Of a DNA stretch of 64,000 nt, positions 1 through 9,047 are shown piece after piece (the stretch's first letter is position 1; each line of letters starts with the position of its first letter). The DNA is from Herbiconiux gentiana (GTDB taxonomy: Bacteria; Actinomycetota; Actinomycetes; Actinomycetales; Microbacteriaceae): positions 558,001-622,000 of the forward strand of contig NZ_JANTEZ010000002.1 of the NCBI RefSeq assembly GCF_024978135.1, written 5' to 3'. The notes beneath the pieces were generated by a model, which had not been told where the DNA came from, made no database searches, and saw only the letters and a program-made list of their open reading frames with translations. Position numbers and translations under genes: made by a program.

Positions 1-768
1 GCGTTCCTCGTGCTGGCGCTCATCCTGATCGGCGTGCTCTGGACCGTGAGCGTGCACGCGATGGCTCTGGATTCCTTTGGCACACCGACTCCGCTCGACG
101 TGTGGGACTACTGGGTGGCGCAGCCGGACTCACCGGCGCACCGCGAACTGGTGCTCGGGGCGATGTGGACCACGCTCGGTCACGCCCTCACCGGCTACGC
201 CGTCGGCACGGTGGTGGGGGTGCTGCTCGCGATGCTCTTCGTCACGGTGCCCGCCGTCGAGCGGGCCACCTTGCCCACCGTCCTGCTCATCCAGACCGTG
301 CCCATCCTCGCGATCCTGCCCCTCTTCATCCTGCTCTTCGGTCGCGGCCTCCTCGTCACGACGATCATCACTGGTCTGACGGTGTTCTTCCCGACGCTGG
401 TCTGGGTCTCCCAGGGTCTGCGATCGCCGAAGCCGACCACGCTCGACTTCTTCGAGAGCGTCGCCGCCACCCCGTGGACCGTCATGACCCGCCTGCGCTT
501 CCCGAGCGCCGTCGCGGGTGTCTTCGTGGCGGCCCGGCTCGCCGTGCCAGGTGCGGTGTTCGGCGCCTTCGTCTCCGAGTGGCTTGCCACCGGTGACGGG
601 CTCGGCTACCTCGTCGTCATCTCGATGCAGGGCGTCGGGGGCTACGAGCCGCTCTGGGCGACCGTCGCCGTGACGACGCTGATGACCATGGCCCTCTACG
701 TGATCGTCGAGACAGCCGAGTCGATTGCCCTGGTCTACTACGCGCCCGAACGGCTGATCCGCCGCTGA
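1..768 (+). CDS. ABC transporter permease (SsuC/TauC/ThiX type), 5' truncated
   Basis: This is the membrane permease of an NMT1-type importer. The reading frame is open from the first base of the window, so the true start lies upstream and the GTG at 10 is probably internal. About five hydrophobic segments are visible. The EAA-loop region (FFESVAATPWTVMTRLRFPSAVAG) resembles BPD_transp_1 permeases of the SsuC/ThiX/RibX group, which contact the ATPase. The next two genes encode the binding protein (66 bp downstream) and the ATPase, so the three form one transporter. The substrate cannot be read from the permease. The neighbouring nucleoside hydrolase and deaminase suggest a nucleobase, nucleoside or pyrimidine-like compound (inference). 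Confidence 0.85.
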   Translation, partial: AFLVLALILIGVLWTVSVHAMALDSFGTPTPLDVWDYWVAQPDSPAHRELVLGAMWTTLGHALTGYAVGTVVGVLLAMLFVTVPAVERATLPTVLLIQTVPILAILPLFILLFGRGLLVTTIITGLTVFFPTLVWVSQGLRSPKPTTLDFFESVAATPWTVMTRLRFPSAVAGVFVAARLAVPGAVFGAFVSEWLATGDGLGYLVVISMQGVGGYEPLWATVAVTTLMTMALYVIVETAESIALVYYAPERLIRR

Positions 769-833
769 CCCCCTCCGCCCGACCACCTGCATCGCGCCCT
801 CCACCACCGGCACCCACACGAAGGAGAAGACCC

Positions 834-1910
834 ATGAACACGCGCCTCGCTCTGCCCCTCCCGCCCGCCGGCCTCTCCCGCCGCTCCCTCCTGCTCGGAG
901 GGCTCGGCGTGATCGGCGGTGCCACACTGCTCGCCGCCTGCGGTAGCCCATCTCCCTCCGGCTCAGGGACCGGCGCGGCCGGATCGCCCATCGGCTGGCA
1001 GCTGTCCTGGACGGAGGACTACGAGTTCGCCGGCAGCTACCTGGCCGACACCAACGGGTACTGGAAGAATCAGGGCCTCACGGTCGACATGCTCGCGGGC
1101 GGACCGAACACGAACCCGCAACAGCTGGTCGCCTCGGGTCAGGCATTCGTGTCGTCGAGTAAGGCCGTGTCGGCCGCCAACCTCCTCATCTCCGACGGCA
1201 TTCCGCTCAAGATCATCGGCGCTCTGTGGCAGAAGTACGGCGTCACCGTCATCTCGCGCTCGGACAACCCGATTACGACGCCGAAGGATCTCGAGGGCAA
1301 GACGGTCGGTGTCTTCGCCTCCAACGACAGCGACTGGGCCGCCTTCCTGGAGATCAACGGCGTCGACCGTTCGCGCATCACCGAGGTGCCCGGAAGCTAC
1401 GACATCACCCCCGTGGCCAGTGGCACCGTCGACGCCGTACAGGGCTACGGTTCCACCCGCATCGCACAGCTGGCGAGCGACGTGACCTTGGAGACCATGC
1501 TCCTCGCCGACTTCGGCTACAACCCCATCTCGGCGGCCTACGCGGTGAAGGAGGAGACGCTGCAGAACGAGGCCAAGCGTGCCCAGCTCGTGAAATTCCT
1601 GCGCGGGGAGATCCAGGGCTGGCAGGATGTCGCCTTCGGCGGTCAGCTCGACCAGGCGATCGACCTCACCGTCAACACCTACGGCAAGAGTCTCGGCCTG
1701 AACCCCGACGAGCAGCGCGCCGGGCTCGAGGGCCAGCTCGACTTCGTGGTCACCGACGAGAGCACCGCGAACGGTCTCTGCACGATGTCCGACTCCCTGA
1801 TCGCGGGCACCCAGCAGGTGTTCGACCAGCTGAAGCTCGACGTCGACGTGAACGACATCGTCACGACCGAGATCCTCGACGAGGTCTACGCCGGAAGCAA
1901 CCGGGCATGA
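834..1910 (+). CDS. ABC transporter substrate-binding lipoprotein, NMT1/THI5-like
   Basis: This is the extracytoplasmic binding protein of the importer. The N-terminus combines a twin-arginine motif (SRRSLLLGG, residues 15-23) with a lipobox (LAAC, Cys36), so it should be exported by Tat and lipid-anchored. The mature part has the NMT1/THI5 pattern: a [28 protein letters not shown] start, a 'GG' ligand loop and the 'LEGKTVGVF' segment after about residue 145. At 358 aa it has family length. An AAGGAGAAG ribosome-binding site lies just before the ATG. Its stop overlaps the ATPase start (ATGA). Known NMT1-type ligands include HMP, riboflavin, taurine/sulfonates and pyrimidines. The exact ligand here is not determinable. 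Confidence 0.88.
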   Translation: MNTRLALPLPPAGLSRRSLLLGGLGVIGGATLLAACGSPSPSGSGTGAAGSPIGWQLSWTEDYEFAGSYLADTNGYWKNQGLTVDMLAGGPNTNPQQLVASGQAFVSSSKAVSAANLLISDGIPLKIIGALWQKYGVTVISRSDNPITTPKDLEGKTVGVFASNDSDWAAFLEINGVDRSRITEVPGSYDITPVASGTVDAVQGYGSTRIAQLASDVTLETMLLADFGYNPISAAYAVKEETLQNEAKRAQLVKFLRGEIQGWQDVAFGGQLDQAIDLTVNTYGKSLGLNPDEQRAGLEGQLDFVVTDESTANGLCTMSDSLIAGTQQVFDQLKLDVDVNDIVTTEILDEVYAGSNRA

Positions 1911-2725
1911 CCGCCACGACACCGCTGGCGGCCACGGAACTCGGCCTGTCCTTCGAGCACGTCGAGAAGCGGTTCACTATCGGACGACAGGAGGTCATCG
2001 CCCTGCACGATGTCGACCTCTCCATCCCTCGGGGCGCGCTGGTGTCGCTCGTCGGGCCGTCCGGATGCGGCAAGTCGACGGCTCTGCGCATCCTGGGCGG
2101 CCTTGAAAGGCCGACCAGCGGCACCGTGCTTGTGCACGGGGAGGACCCCGACACCGCTCGGCGGAGCCGTCACCTCTCGATCGCCTTCCAAGACCCGTCG
2201 CTGCTGCCGTGGCGCTCGGTGCGCAAGAACATCGAGCTGGCGCTCGAGATCACGGGCAAGGCGGTGTCGCGCTCCGAAGTCGCCGACGTCATCGGTCTCG
2301 TCGGCCTCAAGGGCTTCGAGAACGCGCGGCCCGCACAGCTTTCGGGAGGAATGCGGCAACGCGCCGCTATCGCTCGAGCGCTCGTGACCGAACCGCGCGT
2401 GCTGCTGATGGACGAGCCGTTCGGCGCCCTCGACGAGCTGACCCGCCGCAACCTCAACCTCGAGCTGATGCGCATCTGGAGCGAGCGGGAGATCACCACG
2501 CTGCTCGTGACGCACTCCATCAGCGAGGCCGTCTTCCTCTCCGACGTCGTGGTCGTCATGACCCCACGACCCGGCAAGGTGACGGCCACCATCGACATCG
2601 AGATCGAGCGGCCGAGATCGCCCGACGTGATGCGCAGTCACGAATTCCACGACTACGAAGACCAGATCAGCAGCATCCTGTTCGACGACGATCGGACGGC
2701 CAAGGCAAGGACGAACCACCAGTGA
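1907..2725 (+). CDS. ABC transporter ATP-binding protein (SsuB/TauB type)
   Basis: This is the cytoplasmic ATPase energising the importer. Walker [10 protein letters not shown] lies at residues 50-58, the signature is LSGGMRQR, Walker B is [11 protein letters not shown], and the switch histidine is in [11 protein letters not shown]. The FEHVEKRF start and the [15 protein letters not shown]-loop region are typical of nitrate/sulfonate/taurine-class ATPases. The ATG at 1907 was chosen because it overlaps the preceding stop as ATGA. An open frame continues upstream on the same frame but is only the shadow of the binding-protein gene. The gene ends in a GTGA overlap with the next one, so translation is probably coupled along the operon. 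Confidence 0.92.
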   Translation: MTATTPLAATELGLSFEHVEKRFTIGRQEVIALHDVDLSIPRGALVSLVGPSGCGKSTALRILGGLERPTSGTVLVHGEDPDTARRSRHLSIAFQDPSLLPWRSVRKNIELALEITGKAVSRSEVADVIGLVGLKGFENARPAQLSGGMRQRAAIARALVTEPRVLLMDEPFGALDELTRRNLNLELMRIWSEREITTLLVTHSISEAVFLSDVVVVMTPRPGKVTATIDIEIERPRSPDVMRSHEFHDYEDQISSILFDDDRTAKARTNHQ

Positions 2726-3573
2726 CCACCCCGACATCCGCCCCCTTCGAGTACGACAGCAACCCGGCGCTATCCGCCACCGGACTCAAGGGGTTCACCC
2801 TCCCGCTCTCGCCTTCGGGCAAGACGGCGCTTTTCCCACCGCCACCCTGGGATTACTCGGCCGAGATGCTCGTCGTCGACTTCACAGCCGACCGCGACAC
2901 TCTGGCGAGGTATCTTCCGGCCGGACTCGTGCCGACCGCGGAGGGCTCGGCGAGCTTCGGCTTCGGTCGATGGAATGCAGGTGCCGAGGCGGACCCTCGC
3001 ATGAAGGCCGATCCGGCCCGCGGCCAGCACGACGAGGCCTACCTCCTCATCCACGCCATGATGGGCGACAAGAAGGTGGGCTTCCTCGCCTTCTCGTGGG
3101 TCAGCACCGAGCTGTCGCAGATCCGCGGGCTCGTGCAGGGCTTCCCGAAGAAGCTGGGGTCGGCCTTCATCTCGCGGCCCGTCGAGGTCGGCACGGGTGG
3201 TCCGCGCCGCGAACCCGGCCACACCTTCCACGCGCACGTCAACAGCATGAACCGCCGACTGGCGACGGCGTCGGTCACGCTCGACACGGCCGAGGAGGCC
3301 GGGTACGTGCCGCCGCCTGCAAGCATCCCGCACCTGTACCTGCGGATGTTCCCCAGCCTGGCGCAGGCGGAAGCCTCCGTGCTGGAGTTGTCGACGCTGT
3401 CGCTCCGCGACATGGAGGTGGGGAGCACCTACTCCGGTGACGCGACACTCGAGTTCGGTGAGTCCGAGTACGAAGAACTCCACGAACTCGGGCCGATCAC
3501 TGCCGGTCGCGGCTACCACTACTGGTACGCCATGACCATCCTCAGCGGTTCGGTGACGCCGCTCAGCGCGTGA
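2722..3573 (+). CDS. acetoacetate decarboxylase (ADC)-family protein
   Basis: 283 aa with the ADC fold pattern: [30 protein letters not shown] near the N-terminus and the motif GFPKKLG at about residues 140-146. In true acetoacetate decarboxylase the first lysine of this motif forms the Schiff base with the substrate, and both lysines are present here. Many ADC-fold members catalyse other imine chemistry (aldol or retro-aldol, dehydration), so acetoacetate need not be the substrate. The GTG start at 2722 overlaps the ATPase stop. The gene end overlaps the dehydrogenase start in the same way (GTGA). Being embedded between a transporter and nucleoside-degrading enzymes suggests it processes the imported compound or its sugar part (inference). 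Confidence 0.82.
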   Translation: MTTPTSAPFEYDSNPALSATGLKGFTLPLSPSGKTALFPPPPWDYSAEMLVVDFTADRDTLARYLPAGLVPTAEGSASFGFGRWNAGAEADPRMKADPARGQHDEAYLLIHAMMGDKKVGFLAFSWVSTELSQIRGLVQGFPKKLGSAFISRPVEVGTGGPRREPGHTFHAHVNSMNRRLATASVTLDTAEEAGYVPPPASIPHLYLRMFPSLAQAEASVLELSTLSLRDMEVGSTYSGDATLEFGESEYEELHELGPITAGRGYHYWYAMTILSGSVTPLSA

Positions 3574-4616
3574 GTGCGACTCTCGACGTCGCGCCCGTGA
3601 CGATCGCGGCCTGGCGTGCGCGGGAGGCCTGCGTCGCCGCGCTCGAGCGTGCCGGCACTCCGGCGGAGAAGGCCGAGATTCAGGCCCGCAACCTGGTCGA
3701 GGCAGATCTCCGGGGGCATGCGTCGCACGGAATAGTGAGGCTTCCTGTCCTCCTCGAGCGCGTGGGCAACGGCAGAATCGACGTCCATGCGCAGCCGGTC
3801 GTGCATCGGCACGGTGTGGCGGCTGCGACTATCGACGCGAACGCTGATTTCGGCCCGTGTGCCGCCTGGCTGGCGCTGTCCGTCGCCGCCGAGTCAGCGC
3901 GTTCCCATGGCGTCGGCGTCGTGGCGATCCGGCGCGCGAACCATCTGGGGCTTCTCGCGACCTACGTCGAGCGGATGGCACTCGACGGAATGATCGGCAT
4001 CGTCACCTCGACCACCGAGGCGATGGTGCACGCACCGAACTCGATCGAGCCGCTCCTCGGCACGAACCCCCTGGCCATCGGCATCCCGGTCGACGGAGCC
4101 GACGGTCCGGTCGTCCTCGACATGGCCACCAGCACCGTGTCGATGGGTGAAGTCCTCCGGCTTGCGGCGACCGGGTCCCCCGTCCCCGCCGGATGGGGGA
4201 TCGACGAGGACGGGCATCCGGCGACGGAGGCGGCCCGTCTCAGCACCCTCTCGACGTTCGGCGGCAGCAAAGGATACGGCCTGTCGCTCTGCCTGGGTGT
4301 GGTCACCGCCCTCCTCGCCGGCACCCCGCACGGCGAGGAGGTGCGCGGCACCCTCGACACCACCTCTCCGTCGACCAAGGCCGACCTCGTGATCTGCATC
4401 TCCCCTGGCGTGTTCGGGGTCGAAACGGCTCCCGTGGCCGCGTACCTCGAGCGCATCCGGAATTCGCACAGCGATGGAGCGGGGTTCCCGTTCATTCCCG
4501 GTGACCGATCGCGCCGCCTTCGCGCGGAACGGCTCGAGAACGGCATCCCGGTCGATCGAGACGTTCTGCGGAGCGTCTTCGCCGCGGCCGGTGACCCGTT
4601 CGACACCTCACCCTGA
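3570..4616 (+). CDS. Ldh2/malate-L-lactate-ureidoglycolate dehydrogenase family oxidoreductase
   Basis: 348 aa, the usual length for the Ldh2 (malate/L-lactate/ureidoglycolate dehydrogenase) family. It shows the family hallmarks RGHASHGIVRLP (residues about 49-60), GVVAIRRANHLG and the NPLAIGIPVDG segment, with GGSKGYGLSLC near the C-terminal third. These NAD(P)-dependent enzymes reduce or oxidise alpha-keto/alpha-hydroxy acids, or ureidoglycolate in purine catabolism. The GTG start overlaps the ADC-family stop (GTGA). Because adenine deaminase and nucleoside hydrolase genes follow directly, a purine-derived or sugar-acid substrate is plausible. The precise substrate is not visible in the sequence. 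Confidence 0.87.
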   Translation: MSATLDVAPVTIAAWRAREACVAALERAGTPAEKAEIQARNLVEADLRGHASHGIVRLPVLLERVGNGRIDVHAQPVVHRHGVAAATIDANADFGPCAAWLALSVAAESARSHGVGVVAIRRANHLGLLATYVERMALDGMIGIVTSTTEAMVHAPNSIEPLLGTNPLAIGIPVDGADGPVVLDMATSTVSMGEVLRLAATGSPVPAGWGIDEDGHPATEAARLSTLSTFGGSKGYGLSLCLGVVTALLAGTPHGEEVRGTLDTTSPSTKADLVICISPGVFGVETAPVAAYLERIRNSHSDGAGFPFIPGDRSRRLRAERLENGIPVDRDVLRSVFAAAGDPFDTSP

Positions 4617-4626
4617 AAGGAGTGCC

Positions 4627-5646
4627 ATGGACCGCGCATTCATCGACGCGATTCCCAAGGCGGAACTGCATCTCCACATCGAAGGCACGATCGAACCCGA
4701 CCACGCTTTCCGGATGGCGGACCGAAATGGCGTGGAGCTCCCTTGGGCGGGTGCACGCGAACTCGCAGAGGCGTACGCCTTCGACGACCTCCAGTCGTTC
4801 CTCGACGTCTATTACGCAGTGACCGCCGTTCTGCAGACACGCGATGACTTCACCGAGATCGCTGAGTCCTACTTCGCCCGCGCCGCGCGCCAGGGAGTGC
4901 GGCACGCGGAGATCTTCTTCGATCCGCAGTCGCACACGAGTCGCGGCGTCGACATCGCCGTCGCCATCGAAGGATTATGGGCCGCGGTGTCGGCCAGCTC
5001 TGAACGTCACGGACTGACCAGCTCCCTCATCCTCTGCTTTCTGCGCGACAGAGGAGCTGCGGAGGCCTCGACCATCCTCGAGAGCGCGGTCCCCTTCCTG
5101 GACCTGCTGTCGGGTGTCGGGCTGGACTCCGCCGAGGTTGGGCATCCACCGGCCGAGTTCGAGGGGGTTTTCGCACGAGCTGCCGAGCTGGGCCTGCGCC
5201 GCGTGGCTCATGCCGGCGAAGAGGGGCCACCCGAGTACGTGTGGCAGGCGCTCGACGCGCTGGGCGCGGAACGCATCGACCACGGCGTGCGTTCGCTGGA
5301 GGATCCCCGCCTCCTCGAACGACTCGTGCGCGAGCAGGTGCCGCTCACGGTGTGCCCGTTCTCGAATGTGCGGTTGAAAGTCGTGTCGGACCTCGTGGAG
5401 CATCCGATCGAGCGGATGCTCCACGCGGGTCTCCTGGTCTCCATCAACTCAGACGACCCCGCCTACTTCGGTGGCTACGTGGGCGACAACTTCGCCGGAC
5501 TGGCCCAGGAGGCGGGTCTCGATGCCGGCGCGCTCCGCGTTCTCGCCGAGAACTCCTTCCACTCGTCGTTCCTCGACGAGGACACCCGTGCGCGGCACCT
5601 TGCGGCCGTGCGTGATCATTTCGAGTCGAACGGACACCACGAATGA
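4627..5646 (+). CDS. adenosine/adenine deaminase family protein (adenine-deaminase type)
   Basis: This is a zinc amidohydrolase predicted to deaminate adenine or adenosine. It has ELHLHIEGTIEPDHAF with the metal-binding HxH (His15, His17), HAGEEGPPEYVW (catalytic His/Glu region), the IDHGVRSLEDP histidine and SINSDDPAYFGGY, which carries the metal-ligand Asp. The IEGTIEP and DDPAYFGGY variants are those I associate with the adenine deaminase (Aah1/ADE) branch rather than classical adenosine deaminase. Length is 339 aa. The ATG at 4627 follows a clear GAAAGGAGT ribosome-binding site that overlaps the end of the dehydrogenase gene. Its stop overlaps the next start (ATGA). Specificity between adenine, adenosine and other aminopurines is uncertain. 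Confidence 0.88.
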   Translation: MDRAFIDAIPKAELHLHIEGTIEPDHAFRMADRNGVELPWAGARELAEAYAFDDLQSFLDVYYAVTAVLQTRDDFTEIAESYFARAARQGVRHAEIFFDPQSHTSRGVDIAVAIEGLWAAVSASSERHGLTSSLILCFLRDRGAAEASTILESAVPFLDLLSGVGLDSAEVGHPPAEFEGVFARAAELGLRRVAHAGEEGPPEYVWQALDALGAERIDHGVRSLEDPRLLERLVREQVPLTVCPFSNVRLKVVSDLVEHPIERMLHAGLLVSINSDDPAYFGGYVGDNFAGLAQEAGLDAGALRVLAENSFHSSFLDEDTRARHLAAVRDHFESNGHHE

Positions 5647-6644
5647 CCATCCCTCTGATCATCGACACCGACACCGCACAGGACGACGCCATCGCGCTGT
5701 TATTCGGCCTTCTCGACCCCGCGGCCGACCTCCGGGCGATCACGATCGTGGCGGGCAACGTCGGCTTCGAGCAGCAGGTGGCGAATGCTCTGCTGACCGT
5801 GGCCGCTGCCGGCCGCTCCGATGAGCGCCTCGTGCATCGGGGATGCGTGCGGCCGATGATGCGCGAATGGACGTCGGCGGAAGGCGTGCACGGCGACGGG
5901 ATCGGCGGCCTCGTCGGACCAGAGGACGCGGTCAATGGCCGGGTGGGCGAGGTTTCAGACGAGCACGCAGTCGACGCGCTCATCCGACTCTGTGCCGAGG
6001 CGCCGGGTGAAGTCACGGTCGTGGCCATCGGGCCGCTCACCAACATCGCAACGGCGGTTGTGAAGGACAGATCCTTCCCCGCGACGGTGAAAAGCCTGGT
6101 GATCATGGGCGGGTCGAACAACGGCCGCGGCAACACGACCCCGAGCGCGGAGTTCAACTTCTACGCCGACCCCGAGGCCGCGCGGATCGTGTTCGAGGCG
6201 GGTTTCGACGACGTCCTGGTACTCCCCTGGGAGCCGGTGACGGTGCGCGACGGGATCCTCACCCGAACCGAGTACGAGAGCATCACGTCGACCGGCGCCC
6301 CGCTGCAGGCCTTCTTCCGGGCCGCCTGCGACAAGACGCTCGAGGTGTGCGAGGCGGTCGGGCTCGCAGGGTCGACACATCCCGACTCCATGACGGTCGC
6401 AGCCGTGCTGCACGAGGACCTTATGCGCAGGACGGGCCGCTACCGGGTGGAGATAGAGACCGCCTCCGCGCTCACCCTGGGGCACTCCGTCATGGCGTGG
6501 CCGAAGTTCGGCCTCGCCGCGAACGCGAGGGTGATCGAGGAAGTGGATCACGGTCGCTACCTCGACCTGCTCGGTGACCTGCTCGCCACACCAGGTCTCC
6601 CGACTCTGGAGGAGATCTCAAACAACGCGTCCAGAGGGGGCTGA
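5643..6644 (+). CDS. inosine-uridine preferring nucleoside hydrolase family protein
   Basis: This enzyme hydrolyses the N-glycosidic bond of ribonucleosides to base plus ribose. The calcium-binding signature DTDTAQDDA is at residues 8-16. VTVVAIGPLTNIA and VIMGGSNNGRGNTTPSAEFNFYADPEAA follow in the order typical of IunH-type hydrolases. 333 aa is within the family range. No signal peptide is seen, so it acts in the cytoplasm on imported nucleoside. It is the last gene of the operon and starts in an ATGA overlap with the deaminase. A purine nucleoside is favoured by context but not proven. Confidence 0.92.
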   Translation: MTIPLIIDTDTAQDDAIALLFGLLDPAADLRAITIVAGNVGFEQQVANALLTVAAAGRSDERLVHRGCVRPMMREWTSAEGVHGDGIGGLVGPEDAVNGRVGEVSDEHAVDALIRLCAEAPGEVTVVAIGPLTNIATAVVKDRSFPATVKSLVIMGGSNNGRGNTTPSAEFNFYADPEAARIVFEAGFDDVLVLPWEPVTVRDGILTRTEYESITSTGAPLQAFFRAACDKTLEVCEAVGLAGSTHPDSMTVAAVLHEDLMRRTGRYRVEIETASALTLGHSVMAWPKFGLAANARVIEEVDHGRYLDLLGDLLATPGLPTLEEISNNASRGG

Positions 6645-6673
6645 CCAAAAGCCATACCGCCCGCACAATCGGG

Positions 6674-8035
6674 CTAGCTGTGCCGCGCTCTTCTGCACAG
6701 CAGTAATGCGGCGAAGAGTATAGCGGCACCGAGCATGAACACGGATAAGAGATGGAGCTGCTCGGATGAGTGCCCGCCTGCGAACGCGATCCCTCCTAGA
6801 GCCGAGGACGCTATGGCGCCGAGATACATGAACGCTCTGAGCAGGCCTGCAGCTGAACCGAGCTTCTTCTGGTCAGCCATGAGGTAGACCGCGCTTTGCG
6901 TTCCGACGTTGATGAGTCCTTGCGGAACTCCCATCACGATCGAGATGAGGACGAGGTACCAGAGTTCGGCGTTGTCGGTGATGAAGAGCATGAGAGTCAG
7001 CCCGACGAGTTGCGCGATTCCCGATGCGACAAGCTTGCCGGTGAAGCGTTTGTTGCGTCCCGTGATGGCGGCGATTAGAAGACCAGAAGCGAAGGATGGG
7101 AGGAGGACGAGACCCGTGACGGCTGGTGTGAGCCCCCTTCCTCCCTCCAACCATTGCGTGAAGCCGAAGATGAAGGAGTACGTCACGATCGCCGAGAGAA
7201 ACATCTGTAGGTAGATCACGAGCAATGGCCCGCTTGTAGCGATAACCCGGATATCGATGAACGGATCCGGAGCCCGGAGTTCACGCAGAACGAAGCAGAC
7301 GGCCGCGATGGCAGCTATCGCAGGTAGCCAAATCAAGGCTATGGACGGCCCTTTAATGAAGATCAGCACTGATACAAGCGTTGTCGCGAACAACAGAATG
7401 CCTGCCATATCAATGCTGGTCCGTGCGCGTTCGCCTGTTTCCAGGTGACGTATTTTGGGCAGCCACAGCGCTCCTAGAACGAAACTGAGCACGCCGAGTG
7501 GCACATTGATTGCCAGTGTCGCCTGCCAGCCGCCAATTTCTATGAGTGCGCCTCCAAGGGTGGGGCCGATGACTGCCACAGTCTGACCGGCGATCGCGAG
7601 AAGCGTCAGCACGGAACTCGGCGTGGGTCGACCGCTTCGGCGACTCTCGAGACCGAGTATCGCAATGGAAGCGGGATACGCCGCGCTCGTTCCAAAGCCA
7701 AGGATGACGCGCGCTACGACAAGAACCCAGATGTTCGGGGCGACGGCCCCGGCGACACCGGCGACGGTGGTCAGAGCCGCGCCGGCGAGGAACAGATATC
7801 GGGGTCCTAGTGAGTCGGCTAGGCGCCCTGTGAGGGGCTGCCCTATGGCTGTGGCGATGAAAAGAGCTGATATCAGCCAGGCGGTTTCATCGGCGGGAGC
7901 ACCAAACGCGATCCCGATGGGAACCAGTGCAACAGCGATGATCGAGGTGTTGACGGGGTTCAACACAGCCCCGACGATCATCGGGACGACCAGCGATCGC
8001 GGGAATCGCGCGCGGGGTGAGTTCTCGTTCGTCAT
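6674..8035 (-). CDS. MFS transporter (drug-efflux type)
   Basis: A 453-aa major facilitator with about 12-14 hydrophobic segments. The N-terminus (VGAVLNPVNTSIIAVALVPIGIAF) and the loop GRLADSLGPRYLF match the drug:H+ antiporter (EmrB/DHA2-like) motif A region. It probably exports a small toxic compound across the membrane. The ATG at 8035 is preferred over an in-frame ATG at 8098, because the intervening stretch is the terminator hairpin of the MBL gene. By eye it uses more A/T-ending codons than the flanking genes, which could indicate a separate origin. It converges with the nucleoside hydrolase gene, with only about 30 bp between them. Confidence 0.88.
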   Translation of the reverse strand: MTNENSPRARFPRSLVVPMIVGAVLNPVNTSIIAVALVPIGIAFGAPADETAWLISALFIATAIGQPLTGRLADSLGPRYLFLAGAALTTVAGVAGAVAPNIWVLVVARVILGFGTSAAYPASIAILGLESRRSGRPTPSSVLTLLAIAGQTVAVIGPTLGGALIEIGGWQATLAINVPLGVLSFVLGALWLPKIRHLETGERARTSIDMAGILLFATTLVSVLIFIKGPSIALIWLPAIAAIAAVCFVLRELRAPDPFIDIRVIATSGPLLVIYLQMFLSAIVTYSFIFGFTQWLEGGRGLTPAVTGLVLLPSFASGLLIAAITGRNKRFTGKLVASGIAQLVGLTLMLFITDNAELWYLVLISIVMGVPQGLINVGTQSAVYLMADQKKLGSAAGLLRAFMYLGAIASSALGGIAFAGGHSSEQLHLLSVFMLGAAILFAALLLCRRARHS

Positions 8036-8064
8036 GTGCTCGTTGGGCCTTCGTGAACGGCACA

Positions 8065-8098
8065 ATGCCCCTCCCCCGTGGTCTGGGGCGAGGGGCAT
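8065..8098 (-). terminator. Hairpin terminator of the MBL-fold gene
   Basis: ATGCCCCTC (8065-8073) pairs with GAGGGGCAT (8090-8098), extended by an inner CCCC/GGGG pairing. It lies 17 bp past the MBL stop and just before the MFS start on the same strand. No clear U-tract is present. Confidence 0.6.
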
Positions 8099-8114
8099 CG
8101 CTATGGAGGTTGGG

Positions 8115-8966
8115 TCAACGGGTAATGGCGTCCGCCCAGGTGTCCTCTTCGGTGATCCTGCGGAAGGCAGGGTTCTCCAGATGGGCGGTGGCGATGACGA
8201 TGCCCTCAGACTTCGCTTGCGCGAAGAGTCGGGCCCGCTCGCTTGCTGCTAGGTCACCGTCCACATCGGTCATGAAGTGGATTCCCTTGTCTGTCAGCTG
8301 TCCAGGGTGCTCGATGAGGTCGCCGACAAACCAGAGCTTCTCCCCTTTCGACTCGAGCTGGATCGCCATGTGCCCCGGGGTGTGACCGGGCACATGCATA
8401 GCGGTGACGCCGGGAAGAACCTCCACGTCCGTCGGCTCGTATGCGCGTAGGATTCCTGCCCCGTCGGCCTGACGCATGAGGACTCGCGCCGGGTCTTCGT
8501 CCGGCACTCCGTCGATCAGGATCGGCCAGTCTTCGGGGCTGAAGTGCGCGGTGGCGTTCGGGAAGAAGGGGGCACCGTCCTTCATCAGCCAGCCGACATG
8601 GTCCAGGTGCAGGTGAGTGATGAAGACGTGGTCGATGTCGGCCGGGGTCACACCCGCTTCCGCCAGCGCAGCGGGCAGGTTGCCTGCGGTTGCCATGTGC
8701 GTCGGAGGATTCTGCAGGTTATTCGCGGCGCTGAGTTCTGCCGGGAAGGGGAGCTCGAATTCGCCCGCGCCGGCATCGATCAGGAAGGTTCCGGCGGGAC
8801 CCTGCACGAGGTGCGCGCCGATACGAATCTGCTGGGTGCCAGTCTCATCGAGGAGCTCGGGATACAGCGAGAAGTCTGCTCCCGGGTAAGCGGATGGGGG
8901 CAGATGGGATGCGCCGTCGGTGAGGACGATGACAACGAAGTCGCCGATCCGGATTGTGTCGGCCAT
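8115..8966 (-). CDS. MBL-fold metallo-hydrolase
   Basis: 283 aa with the metallo-beta-lactamase fold. It has the zinc motif THLHLDHVGW (HxHxDH, about residues 128-137), LIDAGAG earlier, HVPGHTPGHMAIQ (third histidine) and FVGDLIEHP (bridging Asp), so all metal ligands appear intact. The family includes lactonases (AHL lactonase, AttM type), so a lactone or ester is a possible substrate, but nothing here fixes it. The gene is divergent from a TetR regulator. An inverted repeat in the 81-bp spacer suggests TetR control. The ATG at 8966 begins MADTIRIGDF, and a hairpin terminator follows the stop. Confidence 0.88.
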   Translation of the reverse strand: MADTIRIGDFVVIVLTDGASHLPPSAYPGADFSLYPELLDETGTQQIRIGAHLVQGPAGTFLIDAGAGEFELPFPAELSAANNLQNPPTHMATAGNLPAALAEAGVTPADIDHVFITHLHLDHVGWLMKDGAPFFPNATAHFSPEDWPILIDGVPDEDPARVLMRQADGAGILRAYEPTDVEVLPGVTAMHVPGHTPGHMAIQLESKGEKLWFVGDLIEHPGQLTDKGIHFMTDVDGDLAASERARLFAQAKSEGIVIATAHLENPAFRRITEEDTWADAITR

Positions 8967-8984
8967 GGTGTGTCCTATCTCTTG

Positions 8985-9019
8985 ACTGCCAATGTGTCAG
9001 TGAATGCCACTTGGGCAGT
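8985..9019. promoter_or_regulatory. Candidate TetR operator between MBL and TetR genes
   Basis: ACTGCC (8985-8990) and GGCAGT (9014-9019) form an inverted repeat, with AATG/CACTT-like extension, in the divergent spacer. The position fits an operator controlling both genes. The long spacing makes this tentative. Confidence 0.4.
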
Positions 9020-9047
9020 AACAGACTATGCCATATACGATGAGGAT

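Noticed and set aside
6659-6674. Terminator between the nucleoside hydrolase and MFS genes
   Set aside because: The stem GCCCG/CGGGC is only 5 bp and overlaps the MFS stop; too weak to call.
8036-8098. N-terminal extension of the MFS protein to an ATG at 8098
   Set aside because: The added codons are the terminator hairpin of the MBL gene, and MFS homology begins after 8035.
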